DNA of 64,000 bases from Streptomyces broussonetiae. Its GTDB lineage: Bacteria > Actinomycetota > Actinomycetes > Streptomycetales > Streptomycetaceae. Below, piece by piece: positions 8,870 through 17,598 of this stretch (positions within the stretch are counted from its first letter, which is position 1; the number at the start of each line of letters is the position of its first letter). The DNA is taken from assembly GCF_009796285.1 (NCBI RefSeq), contig NZ_CP047020.1, positions 9,548,001 through 9,612,000 on the forward strand, read 5' to 3'. The position numbers were made by a program, and so were the translations under genes. The notes beneath the pieces are model-generated. The model saw only the letters and a program-made list of their open reading frames with translations. It was not told where the DNA came from and made no database searches.

Positions 8870-11242
8870 ATGTCCAGAACCAGAGTGCTCCGCGGCCTCT
8901 GGACCGCCCCCTTGGCTCTGTTCGCCTTGCTGGTCCAGAGCCTGGCCACGGCCGGGACCGTGTACGCCGTACCCGCCGAGCGCCAGGCGGCGGCCGCCGC
9001 CCTGTACGTGGCGCCGGGTGTGGCTCCCGGCGGGAACGGCACCGCTGAGCAGCCGTTCGCCACGATCGACCAGGCGCAGCAGCCCGCGCACCGGCTCTCG
9101 GTCGATTCGGACGTCGTGGTCTACCTGGCCGGTGGCACCTACCGACTGTCCAAGCCGCTGACATTCGGCTCCGGTGACAGCGGCCAGAACGGCCACACCA
9201 TCACCTACCAGGCTGTGTCCGGGCAGCAGCCGGTCGTGAGCGGCGCCCAGCAGATGTCGGGTTGGCAGGTGCATGATCAGAGGGGCAAGATCGGGTCGGT
9301 TCACGTCGGCACTGGTGTGAACACGCGTCAGTTGTACGTGAACGGCGAGGAGGCACCGCGGGCGGCGATCCAGGTGCCCCGCTCCGGCTTCACCTTCACG
9401 CGGACCGGCCTGACCGTCACCGACTCCTCCTTCGACTACCTGGCCGGCCTTTCGCACCAGACCCACATGGAAGTCGAGAGCCTCAACTCCTTCACCGACC
9501 GCTACGCGCCGGTCCAGTCGATCAGCGGCACAACCATCACCATGCAGCAGCCCGCGTGGAACAACAACTCCTGGGGATACGACACCATCAACGCGCCGTT
9601 CGCCGGCGGGACCATGTATCTGGAGAACAACTACGCGTTCCTGAAGCAGGCCGGACAGTGGTACCTCGACTCGTCCACCGGCGACCTGTACTACCGGGCC
9701 CAGCCTGGGCAGAACCCGAACAGCCTCGACATCGAACTGCCCAGGCTGCAGAGCCTGCTCGGCATCAGCGGCAGCTACGGCTCACCAGCGACCGGCCTGG
9801 CATTCACCGGCATCCGGTTCACCGGGACTTCCTGGCTCGGCCCGAGCGGATCCGACGGATACGCGGACCAGCAGAGCGGCGCCCACATCACCGGTGCCTG
9901 CGCGATGCCGGCCAACTGGCTGAGCACGTGTAAGTCGGGGTGCCCGCAGTTCGAGGCCGCCCGTAACCACTGGGCGCAGATGCCCGCGGCCGTCCAGGTC
10001 TCCGCCGCCACCGGCATCACGTTCTCCGGCAATACGTTCTCCGAACTCGGGCAGGCCGGACTGGGTATGGGCAACGACGGTGTCGCCACGGCCTCCGGCA
10101 CCGGACTCGGCGCGGGCGGCGTCACCATCACCGGCAACACGTTCACCGACATCGCCGGCAGCGGCATCCAGGTCGGCGGAATCCAGCCGGACGCGCATCA
10201 CCCCGGCAACCCGCAGATGACCGACCAGAACATCGTGATCAGCGACAACCGGGTCAGCGAGGTGGGCACCGACTACAGGGAGACCGCGGGCATCCTGTCC
10301 ACCTACGTCACGAACGTGACGATCACCCACAACCAGTGCGACCACCTTCCCTACGACGGGCTCGACATCGGCTGGGGCTGGGGGATCAACGACCCCGGCG
10401 GCAGCCAGGACTACGTCAACCGGGGCACGTACAACTACCAGCCCGTCTACAGCACCCCCACGACGCTGAAGAACAACACCGTCTCCCACAACCTCGTCTT
10501 CGACACCAAGAAGGCGATGTTCGACGGCGGGAGTATCTACAGCCTGTCTGCGAGCCCCGGCTCGGTGATCTCCGACAACTACATGTACGGCAACAACCAC
10601 ACCACCGCGCTGTACCTCGACGAGGGCTCCCGGTACCTGAACGTGGTGCAGGACGCCGGTAACTGGGCGCTCACCAACGCCGGCGCGAACAACCACACCG
10701 ACGACAGCACCTTCTCCGGCAACGTCCTGGTCAGCGGCAGCAACTGGCCGCAGGGCGCGCAGCAGGTGATCCAGCAGGCAGGCGTCCGGGCGTCGGGCGG
10801 CGGTGAGGGCTTCCCCACCGGCTACCACCAGCTGGTGATCGGCAGCGACAGTCTGTGCCTGGACGTGCACGGCAACTCCGGCGCCGTGGGCGCCGCGATC
10901 GACCGGTGGACCTGCAACGGGCAGAGCAACCAGCAGTTCGAGTTCAGGCCGGTCTCGGGCGGCTATGGGCAACTGGCGGCGCAGAACTCCGGACACGTCG
11001 TGGCGGTGTCGGGCGGCTCCACGGCCGCGGGTACGCCCGACATCGTGCAGCAGGCCCCGGACGGAACGGCCGGCAGTCTGTGGCTGCCGGTACGGCAGTC
11101 CGACGGCTCGTACTCCTTCCAGAACGAGAACGGCGGCCTGTGCCTTGACCTCTACGGCGGCGACAGCAACCTCGGCCAGCAGCTCGACCAGTGGCCCTGC
11201 AAGAACACGGTCGGCAACAACCAGGACTTCACCCCCCGCTGA
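8870..11242 (+). CDS. Secreted right-handed beta-helix carbohydrate-active enzyme with ricin module
   Basis: A 790-residue exported protein. The start at 8870 has GGAGG six bases upstream; the ATG at 8864 overlaps that site. After a signal peptide (cleavage after VYA near residue 29), LYVAPGVAPGGNGTAEQPF is the opening motif of Pel/beta-helix glycosidases and lyases. Repeating coils (ITFSGNTFSELG, VTITGNTFTDIAG, IVISDNRVSEVG, VTITHNQCDHL) build the helix up to about residue 630. A ricin beta-trefoil (about 650-790) ends the protein and is close to that of the gene at 19244. The family could be GH120-like or an uncharacterised beta-helix hydrolase; the substrate is unknown, but the neighbours suggest xylan or arabinan side chains. 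The 245 bp before it has no gene. Confidence 0.82.
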   Translation: MSRTRVLRGLWTAPLALFALLVQSLATAGTVYAVPAERQAAAAALYVAPGVAPGGNGTAEQPFATIDQAQQPAHRLSVDSDVVVYLAGGTYRLSKPLTFGSGDSGQNGHTITYQAVSGQQPVVSGAQQMSGWQVHDQRGKIGSVHVGTGVNTRQLYVNGEEAPRAAIQVPRSGFTFTRTGLTVTDSSFDYLAGLSHQTHMEVESLNSFTDRYAPVQSISGTTITMQQPAWNNNSWGYDTINAPFAGGTMYLENNYAFLKQAGQWYLDSSTGDLYYRAQPGQNPNSLDIELPRLQSLLGISGSYGSPATGLAFTGIRFTGTSWLGPSGSDGYADQQSGAHITGACAMPANWLSTCKSGCPQFEAARNHWAQMPAAVQVSAATGITFSGNTFSELGQAGLGMGNDGVATASGTGLGAGGVTITGNTFTDIAGSGIQVGGIQPDAHHPGNPQMTDQNIVISDNRVSEVGTDYRETAGILSTYVTNVTITHNQCDHLPYDGLDIGWGWGINDPGGSQDYVNRGTYNYQPVYSTPTTLKNNTVSHNLVFDTKKAMFDGGSIYSLSASPGSVISDNYMYGNNHTTALYLDEGSRYLNVVQDAGNWALTNAGANNHTDDSTFSGNVLVSGSNWPQGAQQVIQQAGVRASGGGEGFPTGYHQLVIGSDSLCLDVHGNSGAVGAAIDRWTCNGQSNQQFEFRPVSGGYGQLAAQNSGHVVAVSGGSTAAGTPDIVQQAPDGTAGSLWLPVRQSDGSYSFQNENGGLCLDLYGGDSNLGQQLDQWPCKNTVGNNQDFTPR

Positions 11243-11302
11243 CCAGGTCGCGTGCTCGTTCACCCCCCCCAACCCACTGTCCCGCACCAGTGAGGAACGC
11301 TG

Positions 11303-12442
11303 ATGAAGAAGTACGCGACACCCCTGGCCGCCGCACTGACGGCCGCGCTCGGCGTCGGCACCGCCCTGCCCGCGGCGGCGGCCACCGGCACCGAGCCGCC
11401 GCCCTCCGCCGCACGGTCCGCCGCCACGCCCGCCGACGTTCGACTGATGCCATTGGGCGACTCGATCACCTGGGGCGTCGGCAGCCCGTCCGGGAACAGC
11501 TACCGGGGCTCCCTGTGGAACCAGCTGGCGGCCGAGGGACACGCCCTGGACTTCGTCGGCTCGGGTCGCAACGGCACCATGTCCGACCCGGACAACGAAG
11601 GCCACTCCGGCTGGCGGATCGACCAGATAACCGGCATCGCGGACTCCGTGCTGGCCCGTTACCGGCCGAACGTGGTCACCCTGGAGATCGGTACCAATGA
11701 CCTGAACGGCAACTACCAGGTCCCGACCGCCCCCGACCGGCTCCGCGCGCTCATCGACCGGATCACCGGCGACGTCCCCGCCGTCGCCGTCCTCGTCGGC
11801 ACCGTGATCGTCTCCACCAGCGGCACCGAGGAGGCCAACCGGCCCGCTTTCAACGCCAAGCTCCCCGAAATCGTCACGGCCGAGCAGGCCGCCGGCAAGC
11901 ACGTACGCCTGGTGGACATGAGCGGCCTGACCACCGCGGACCTGGCCGACTCCCTGCACCCCAACGACAACGGCTACCGGAAGATGGCGGACGCCTTCAA
12001 CGCCGGGGTCCAGGCCGCGGACGCGGCAGACTGGATCAAGCCGCCGGTCTCCGTGGGCGGTCAGGTGCGCTCCGGAATCGCGGGGAAGTGCCTGGACGTC
12101 AACGGCGGCAACAGCGCCGACGGGACCGCCGCGGACATCCGGTCCTGCAACGGCGCCGAGGCTCAGCAGTGGTCCGCGCGCTCCGACGGCACCCTGCGGG
12201 CGCTCGGGAAGTGCCTCGACGCCACCGGACGCGGTACCGCCAACGGCACCAAGATCGAGATCTGGGACTGCAACGGCGGTGCCAACCAGCAATGGCAGGC
12301 GTACAACGGCGGCTACCGCAACCCCGTCTCCGGTCGTTGCCTCGACGACCCCGGCTCGTCCGCCACCGACGGGACGCAACTGGGCCTGTGGGACTGCAAC
12401 GGCGGGGCCAACCAGCAGTGGACCGCTCTGCCGGTCCCGTGA
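11303..12442 (+). CDS. Secreted SGNH/GDSL acetylesterase with ricin module
   Basis: A 379-residue exported esterase. A signal peptide ends near residue 27. The SGNH blocks are clear: PLGDSITWG with nucleophile Ser54, the block III Asn in TLEIGTNDLNGN, and Asp216/His219 in DSLHPND. This order fits polysaccharide acetylesterases such as acetylxylan or rhamnogalacturonan acetylesterase. A ricin beta-trefoil from about residue 255 to the end has repeated W-D-C-N-G-G-A-N-Q-Q-W units. A GAGGA ribosome site precedes the ATG. It starts 60 bp after the beta-helix gene and 78 bp before the xylanase, consistent with one transcript. It would remove acetyl groups that block GH10. Confidence 0.9.
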   Translation: MKKYATPLAAALTAALGVGTALPAAAATGTEPPPSAARSAATPADVRLMPLGDSITWGVGSPSGNSYRGSLWNQLAAEGHALDFVGSGRNGTMSDPDNEGHSGWRIDQITGIADSVLARYRPNVVTLEIGTNDLNGNYQVPTAPDRLRALIDRITGDVPAVAVLVGTVIVSTSGTEEANRPAFNAKLPEIVTAEQAAGKHVRLVDMSGLTTADLADSLHPNDNGYRKMADAFNAGVQAADAADWIKPPVSVGGQVRSGIAGKCLDVNGGNSADGTAADIRSCNGAEAQQWSARSDGTLRALGKCLDATGRGTANGTKIEIWDCNGGANQQWQAYNGGYRNPVSGRCLDDPGSSATDGTQLGLWDCNGGANQQWTALPVP

Positions 12443-12520
12443 GCCCATGGCCCGACTCCACTCGCAGCACCGTCTCGCGGCCGGTGTCATCCCCCTCACA
12501 CAGAAGGAGAATGATCCTTT

Positions 12521-13990
12521 ATGTCCTGGCTCAATGAGCGGACCCGTCTTCGCAAGGCCCTCGCCTCCGTCACCGGTTTGACAGCCGGCACGGTACTGGC
12601 CCTGGCGGGCACGGCGGCACCCGCCGCCCATGCGGCTTCCAGCACGCTGGGCGCTGCCGCGGCCGACAGCGGCCGCTATTTCGGCACGGCCGTGGCCGCC
12701 GGGAGGCTCGGCGATTCGACGTATTCCACGATTCTCGACCGGGAGTTCAACATGATCACCCCGGAGAACGAGATGAAGTGGGACACCACCGAGCCGTCCC
12801 GCGGCAACTTCAACTTCGGCCCGGGCGACCAGATCGTCGGCCACGCCACTGCGCACGGTCAGCGGATGCGTGGCCATACCCTGGTGTGGCACTCGCAGTT
12901 GCCGGCCTGGGTCAGTGGCATCAGGGACGCGAACACGCTGCGCACCGTGATGAACAACCACATCACCACGGTGATGAACCACTACAAGGGAAAGATCTAC
13001 GCCTGGGACGTGGTCAACGAAGCCTTCGCCGACGGCTCCACCCAGCACCGCAGCTCGGTGTTCCAGGACGTGCTCGGCAACGGCTTCATCGAGGAGGCGT
13101 TCCGCACTGCCCGGGCCGTCGACCCTTCGGCCAAGCTCTGCTACAACGACTACAACATCGAGAACTGGTCGGACGCCAAGACCCAGGGCGTCTACACCAT
13201 GGTGCGCGACTTCAAGTCCCGCGGCGTGCCCATCGACTGCGTCGGCTTCCAGAGTCACTTCGGCACCGGCGGCCCGCCGTCGAGCTTCCAGACCACCCTG
13301 GCCAACTTCGCGGCCCTCGGCGTCGACGTCCAGATCACCGAACTCGACATCGCCCAGGCATCGCCGACCGCCTACGCCAATACGGTGCAGGCTTGCATGA
13401 ACGTCCCCCGCTGCACCGGCATCACCGTGTGGGGGATCAGGGACAGCGACTCGTGGCGGTCGGGTGAGAACCCGCTGCTGTTCAGCGGCAACGGCAGCAA
13501 GAAGCCGGCCTACGACGCGGTCCTGTCCACGCTGGGCGGTGGTACGGGGAACTCGGGGGGCATCGTCTCGGGCCAGGTGTATTCGCTGAGCGATGTCGCC
13601 GCGGGGCGAGTGCTGGACGTGCCGAGCGGGCAGACGGCGAACGGCACGCCGTTGCAGGACTGGGACGCAAACGGTGCTGCCGCGAACCAGCAGTGGCGGG
13701 CGAATCAGAACGATGATGGTTCGTACACGCTGACGAATGTCGGCAGTGGGCGGGTTCTGGACGAGCCGGGTGGCCAGACCGGCAACGGCACGCGGATGGA
13801 GCTCTGGGATGCCAACGGCGGTGCGAACCAGCACTGGCGGGCGAGCCGGAACGGCGACGGTTCGTACACCCTGATCAACGTCGCTTCCGGCCGGGCGCTG
13901 GAGATTCCCGGCGGGCAGACTGCCAACGGGGCCCCCGTCCAGATCTGGGACTCCAGCGGCGGCGCCAACCAGCACTGGAACTTCGGGTGA
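12521..13990 (+). CDS. xlnA: Secreted GH10 endo-1,4-beta-xylanase with ricin/CBM13 module
   Basis: A 489-residue xylanase with the layout and length of Streptomyces XlnA. The signal peptide is cleaved after AHA near residue 38. The GH10 TIM barrel (about 40-340) carries NMITPENEMKWD, the acid/base Glu167 in WDVVNEAF and the nucleophile Glu274 in ITELDIAQ; this retaining enzyme cuts the beta-1,4-xylan backbone. A Gly-rich linker joins a ricin/CBM13 module of three repeats that binds xylan or galactose-type sugars. An AAGGAG ribosome site lies 11 nt before the ATG. It sits in the middle of the debranching and esterase genes, so it is likely the core activity of the island. Confidence 0.95.
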   Translation: MSWLNERTRLRKALASVTGLTAGTVLALAGTAAPAAHAASSTLGAAAADSGRYFGTAVAAGRLGDSTYSTILDREFNMITPENEMKWDTTEPSRGNFNFGPGDQIVGHATAHGQRMRGHTLVWHSQLPAWVSGIRDANTLRTVMNNHITTVMNHYKGKIYAWDVVNEAFADGSTQHRSSVFQDVLGNGFIEEAFRTARAVDPSAKLCYNDYNIENWSDAKTQGVYTMVRDFKSRGVPIDCVGFQSHFGTGGPPSSFQTTLANFAALGVDVQITELDIAQASPTAYANTVQACMNVPRCTGITVWGIRDSDSWRSGENPLLFSGNGSKKPAYDAVLSTLGGGTGNSGGIVSGQVYSLSDVAAGRVLDVPSGQTANGTPLQDWDANGAAANQQWRANQNDDGSYTLTNVGSGRVLDEPGGQTGNGTRMELWDANGGANQHWRASRNGDGSYTLINVASGRALEIPGGQTANGAPVQIWDSSGGANQHWNFG

Positions 13991-14055
13991 GGTGACCGGC
14001 GCCAAGCGCGCGCTCCTGCCCGCGGTCCGTTTCCGGGTACCCCGAACCCACTCCA

Positions 14056-14086
14056 GCGTCCGGCACGGTGGCCGTCGACCGGACGC
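14056..14086 (+). terminator. Hairpin after the xylanase gene
   Basis: GCGTCCGG (14056-14063) pairs perfectly with CCGGACGC (14079-14086) across a 15-nt loop, 66 bp after the xylanase stop. There is no U-run, as is usual in Streptomyces. A possible end for the 7020-13990 transcript. Confidence 0.4.
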
Positions 14087-14336
14087 GGGTTCCGGCATGC
14101 CGTCACGGCGAGCCGACCAGGGCAAACATGGGATGGATCGAGTTCCGATTCGGTGCAACACATGAATTGACTCCGTGTCAGGTGTGTGGGATCACTATGG
14201 AACATGGGATGTCTGGGTGTTCTCTATGAGTACATCCGGGCCCGCTGACGGGAGCGGTCGACTGACCGCCCCGGCTGGATGCCCTCGGACAGGCACGGCA
14301 CTCTCTGCCCCCTTCCCCACATATTCGAGGAACAGA

Positions 14337-15833
14337 ATGCAGCCTTCATCCGTTTCGCCCCGGAGCCCCGTTCAAGGACCACGCCTATCGGCAACCGCTG
14401 CCGTATGCGTGATGGCACTGCTGACCCTCTTGCTGGCGACCGCGCCGACATGGTCGGCGTCGGCACCTGTGGCTCCCCTGGTGAGTTCGGCGTCGGGGCG
14501 GTGCCTGGACGTCAAGGGCAACGTCGACACGCCGGAAACCGCGTTGGAGATCTGGGACTGCAACGGCCAGGCCAGTCAGGCGTTCGAGTTCACGTCGGCG
14601 GGTGAGCTGAGGACGATGGGCGGCACCCGGTGCATGGACGCCTACGACAACCGGACGGCTCCCGGATCCCCGGTGGCCATCCGGTCGTGCGACGGACGGC
14701 CGACCCAGGTGTGGCGACAGAACTCCGACGGGTCCGTCACCGGCGTGGCGTCCGGATTCTGCCTGGACGTCAACGGGGCGGGCACGGCCAACGGCACCGT
14801 GGTCATCCTGTGGACCTGCAACGGTCGGAGCAACCAGAAGTGGAGCACCCCGGCAGCTCCGCCCAGCGCATTGGGCCCGTGCGACATCTACTCCGCGGGC
14901 GGTACGCCGTGCGTGGCCGCGCACAGCACGGTGCGGGCGCTCTACGGTTCGTACCACGGCTCCCTCTACCAGGTCAGGCGTTCCTCGGACAACGCGACCA
15001 GGGACATCGGCGTGCTGGCGCCCGGCGGCTTCGCCGACGCGGCGGCGCAGGACTCGTTCTGCACGGGTACCTCGTGTGTGATCACGGTCGTCCGCGACCA
15101 GTCCGGACACGGCAACGACCTGTGGTACCAGGGCTCGGCCCAGGTCCCGGGATCGAGCCAGAGCAGCCCCGCGAAGGCGACCTCCGAGTCACTGACCGCA
15201 GGGGGGACCAAGGCGTACTCGCTGTACATCAATCCCGGGAACAGCTACTGGCGAGACGGTCACCTGACGGGCGTGCCGGCCGGCGCCGCACCCGAAGGGG
15301 CGTACATGGTCACCAGTGGCACCCACGTCAACAGTGGCTGCTGCTTCGACTACGGCAACAGCGAGACGACCAGGAAGGCCGACGCCGCCGGGGCGATGGA
15401 CGCGATCAACTTCGGTACCGAGTGCTGGTTCGGCGGCTGCGTCGGCAGCGGCCCCTGGGTGCAGGCCGATCTCGAGTGGGGCCTCTACTCCGGCGGCAGC
15501 CAGTCCTGGAACACCAACCAGCGAGCTTTTCCCAGCAAGTTCGTCACCGCGATGCTGAAGAACAACGGGACGTCGAGGTTCGCCCTCAAGGGCGCCAACG
15601 CGCAGTCAGGCGGCCTGACCACCCTGTGGGACGGCGGGCTTCCGGGCGGATACAGCCCCATGAAGAAACAGGGAGCCATCGTCCTGGGCAGCGGCGGTGA
15701 CTGCTGCAAGGCCGGCGGCGGCGCCAACCTGAGCGCAGGCACCTTCTACGAAGGGGCGATCGTCGCCGGCTACCCCTCCGACGCGACCGACAACGCGGTG
15801 CAGGCCAATATCACCGCCGCCGGATATCGCTGA
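14337..15833 (+). CDS. Secreted GH54 arabinofuranosidase with N-terminal ricin module (swapped order)
   Basis: A 498-residue exported enzyme. The start has GAGG 7 nt upstream and a signal peptide ending near residue 42 (WSASA). The ricin beta-trefoil comes first (about 45-175: GRCLDVKGN, CMDAYDNRT, FCLDVNGAG, NQKW). The GH54 domain follows from LGPCDIYSAGGTPC to the C-terminus. The catalytic Glu of ADLEWGLYSG and the Asp of GSGGDCCKAGG are kept, although the residues around the latter differ from the other two copies. It is one of three GH54 genes in 12 kb and the only one with the binding module in front. The GH27 gene follows 42 bp later, so the two are probably co-transcribed. Confidence 0.9.
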   Translation: MQPSSVSPRSPVQGPRLSATAAVCVMALLTLLLATAPTWSASAPVAPLVSSASGRCLDVKGNVDTPETALEIWDCNGQASQAFEFTSAGELRTMGGTRCMDAYDNRTAPGSPVAIRSCDGRPTQVWRQNSDGSVTGVASGFCLDVNGAGTANGTVVILWTCNGRSNQKWSTPAAPPSALGPCDIYSAGGTPCVAAHSTVRALYGSYHGSLYQVRRSSDNATRDIGVLAPGGFADAAAQDSFCTGTSCVITVVRDQSGHGNDLWYQGSAQVPGSSQSSPAKATSESLTAGGTKAYSLYINPGNSYWRDGHLTGVPAGAAPEGAYMVTSGTHVNSGCCFDYGNSETTRKADAAGAMDAINFGTECWFGGCVGSGPWVQADLEWGLYSGGSQSWNTNQRAFPSKFVTAMLKNNGTSRFALKGANAQSGGLTTLWDGGLPGGYSPMKKQGAIVLGSGGDCCKAGGGANLSAGTFYEGAIVAGYPSDATDNAVQANITAAGYR

Positions 15834-15875
15834 ACTCCACTCAGCTCCCCAACTCGACCCGGGAGGCGATGACTT

Positions 15876-17528
15876 GTGTCAACGACCATTGCGAGAGCCA
15901 GGGGTCTTCGACCGCTGACCACGCTGCTGTCCCTGCGCAGAACCCTGGCGCTCCTCTTCTCGGCCGTGCTGCTCACCGTGGCCGCCCAGCTCCTTTCCCT
16001 GAGCACGGCGCAGCCCGCCGCCGCGCTCGGCAACGGGCTGGCGCTGACGCCGCAGATGGGCTTCAACGACTGGAACGCGTACGGCTGCAATGTCTCCGAG
16101 TCGCTGATCAAGTCCACCGCTCAGGCGATGCACACCAACGGCATGCAGGCGGCGGGCTACTCGTACGTCAACATCGACGACTGCTGGATGACCCACAACC
16201 GCGATTCCGGTGGCCGCCTGGTACCGGATCCGGCCAAGTTCCCCGACGGCATCAAGGGCACCGCGGACTACGTGCACGCGCTGGGGCTGAAGCTGGGAAT
16301 CTACGAGGACTCGGGCACCGCGACCTGTGCGGGGTATCCGGGCAGCCTGGGGCACGAGACCACGGACGCTCAGTCGTTCGCGTCGTGGGGTGTGGACTAT
16401 CTGAAGTACGACAACTGCAACAATACCGGGGTGCCGGCACAAACCCGGTACACCTCGATGCGGGACGCCCTGGCCGCCACCGGCCGGCCGATCCTGTTCA
16501 GCCTGTGCAACTGGGGCCAGGAGAACGTGTGGACCTGGGGCGCGGGCGTGGGCAACAGCTGGCGCACCACCGGGGACATCAGCCCCAGCTACTCCAGCAT
16601 GCTGTCGATCTTCCACAGCAACGTGGGACTGGCCTCCTACGCCGGACCCGGCCACTGGAACGACCCGGACATGCTGGAGATCGGCAACGGCTCGATGACG
16701 GCCACCGAGAACCGCAGCGAGTTCAGCCTGTGGGCGGAGATGGCCGCTCCGCTGATCACGGGCACCAACATTGCCTCGGCCAGTTCCGACACCTTGTCCA
16801 CCCTGACCAACTCCCGGGTGATCGCGGTCGACCAGGACCCCCTCGGCAAACAGGGCACCATGGTGTCGTCCTCGGGCGGCCTGGACGTGCTGGCCAAGCC
16901 GCTGGCGAACGGGGACGTGTCGGTGGCCCTGTTCAACGAGACGGGCTCGACGGCCACCATCACCACCACCGCGGCCGCGATCGGGAAGACCGGGGCGTCC
17001 GCCTATACCCTGACCGACCTGTGGTCGGGCGCGTCCTCGACCACCTCCGGCACGATCAGCGCCTCGGTGCCGCCCCACGGCACGGTGATGTACCGGGTCG
17101 CGGGCGGCACCACCAGCGGCGGCGGTACCAGCGTGACCGGTGAGCTGCACGCGGTGGGTGCGGGCAAATGCCTGGACGTACCGAACTCCACCACGACCGC
17201 CGGCACCCAGGTGGAGATCTGGAGCTGCAACGGCGGGGCCAACCAGACATGGACGCACTCCACCTCCGACCAGCTCACCGTCTACTCCGGCAGCGCCCAG
17301 ATGTGTCTGGACGCCTACAACAACCAGACCACCCCCGGGACGAAGGTGGAGATCTGGCCGTGCAACGGCCAGACCAACCAGCAGTGGACGCTGAACTCCA
17401 ACGGCACCGTCACCGGCGTCCAGTCCGGCCTGTGCCTGGATGTCACCGGAGCGGCCACCGCCGACGGAACCCTCGCCCAGCTGTGGACCTGCAACGGCAG
17501 CAGCAGCCAGCGGTGGACGCTGGCATGA
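15876..17528 (+). CDS. Secreted GH27 alpha-galactosidase / beta-L-arabinopyranosidase with ricin module
   Basis: A 550-residue exported family 27 enzyme. It starts at GTG with GGGAGG 10 nt upstream; the signal peptide ends after AAA near residue 50. The melibiase barrel shows LTPQMGFNDWNAYGC, the nucleophile Asp179 in YLKYDNCN and the acid/base Asp234 in RTTGDIS. A beta-sandwich domain and a Thr/Gly linker follow. The last 130 residues are a ricin module (ELHAVGAGKCLDVPNS onward) nearly identical in style to that of the first GH54 gene. Most GH27 enzymes remove alpha-galactose; some Streptomyces members with a CBM13 act on beta-L-arabinopyranose, which would suit this arabinose-centred cluster. 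Confidence 0.92.
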   Translation: MSTTIARARGLRPLTTLLSLRRTLALLFSAVLLTVAAQLLSLSTAQPAAALGNGLALTPQMGFNDWNAYGCNVSESLIKSTAQAMHTNGMQAAGYSYVNIDDCWMTHNRDSGGRLVPDPAKFPDGIKGTADYVHALGLKLGIYEDSGTATCAGYPGSLGHETTDAQSFASWGVDYLKYDNCNNTGVPAQTRYTSMRDALAATGRPILFSLCNWGQENVWTWGAGVGNSWRTTGDISPSYSSMLSIFHSNVGLASYAGPGHWNDPDMLEIGNGSMTATENRSEFSLWAEMAAPLITGTNIASASSDTLSTLTNSRVIAVDQDPLGKQGTMVSSSGGLDVLAKPLANGDVSVALFNETGSTATITTTAAAIGKTGASAYTLTDLWSGASSTTSGTISASVPPHGTVMYRVAGGTTSGGGTSVTGELHAVGAGKCLDVPNSTTTAGTQVEIWSCNGGANQTWTHSTSDQLTVYSGSAQMCLDAYNNQTTPGTKVEIWPCNGQTNQQWTLNSNGTVTGVQSGLCLDVTGAATADGTLAQLWTCNGSSSQRWTLA

Positions 17529-17558
17529 CTCCCCCTCGCCTCGGTCACCGGCAGCTCA

Positions 17559-17580
17559 GGTGCCGCCGTGCGGTGGCACC
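17559..17580 (+). terminator. Hairpin between GH27 and third GH54 gene
   Basis: GGTGCCGCCG and CGGTGGCACC face each other across TG, with a single G-U wobble. The stem starts 31 bp after the GH27 stop and ends just before the next ribosome site (GAGGAGG). It could be a terminator or a structure affecting translation of the next gene. Confidence 0.4.
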
Positions 17581-17598
17581 GCCACAGAGGAGGTCTCC

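Noticed and set aside
9782..14161. A leftward open frame of about 1450 codons antisense to four enzyme genes
   Set aside because: Composition is Val/Gly/Arg-rich without domains; it is the antisense shadow of high-GC codon bias. The rightward frames have catalytic motifs and signal peptides.
14160..14200. TTGACT at 14167 as a promoter for the second GH54 gene
   Set aside because: The -10 candidates GATCAC and TATGGA are weak or badly spaced.
14254..14269. GCGGTC/GACCGC inverted bases upstream of the second GH54 gene
   Set aside because: Short arms that occur easily by chance at this GC content; not called as an operator.
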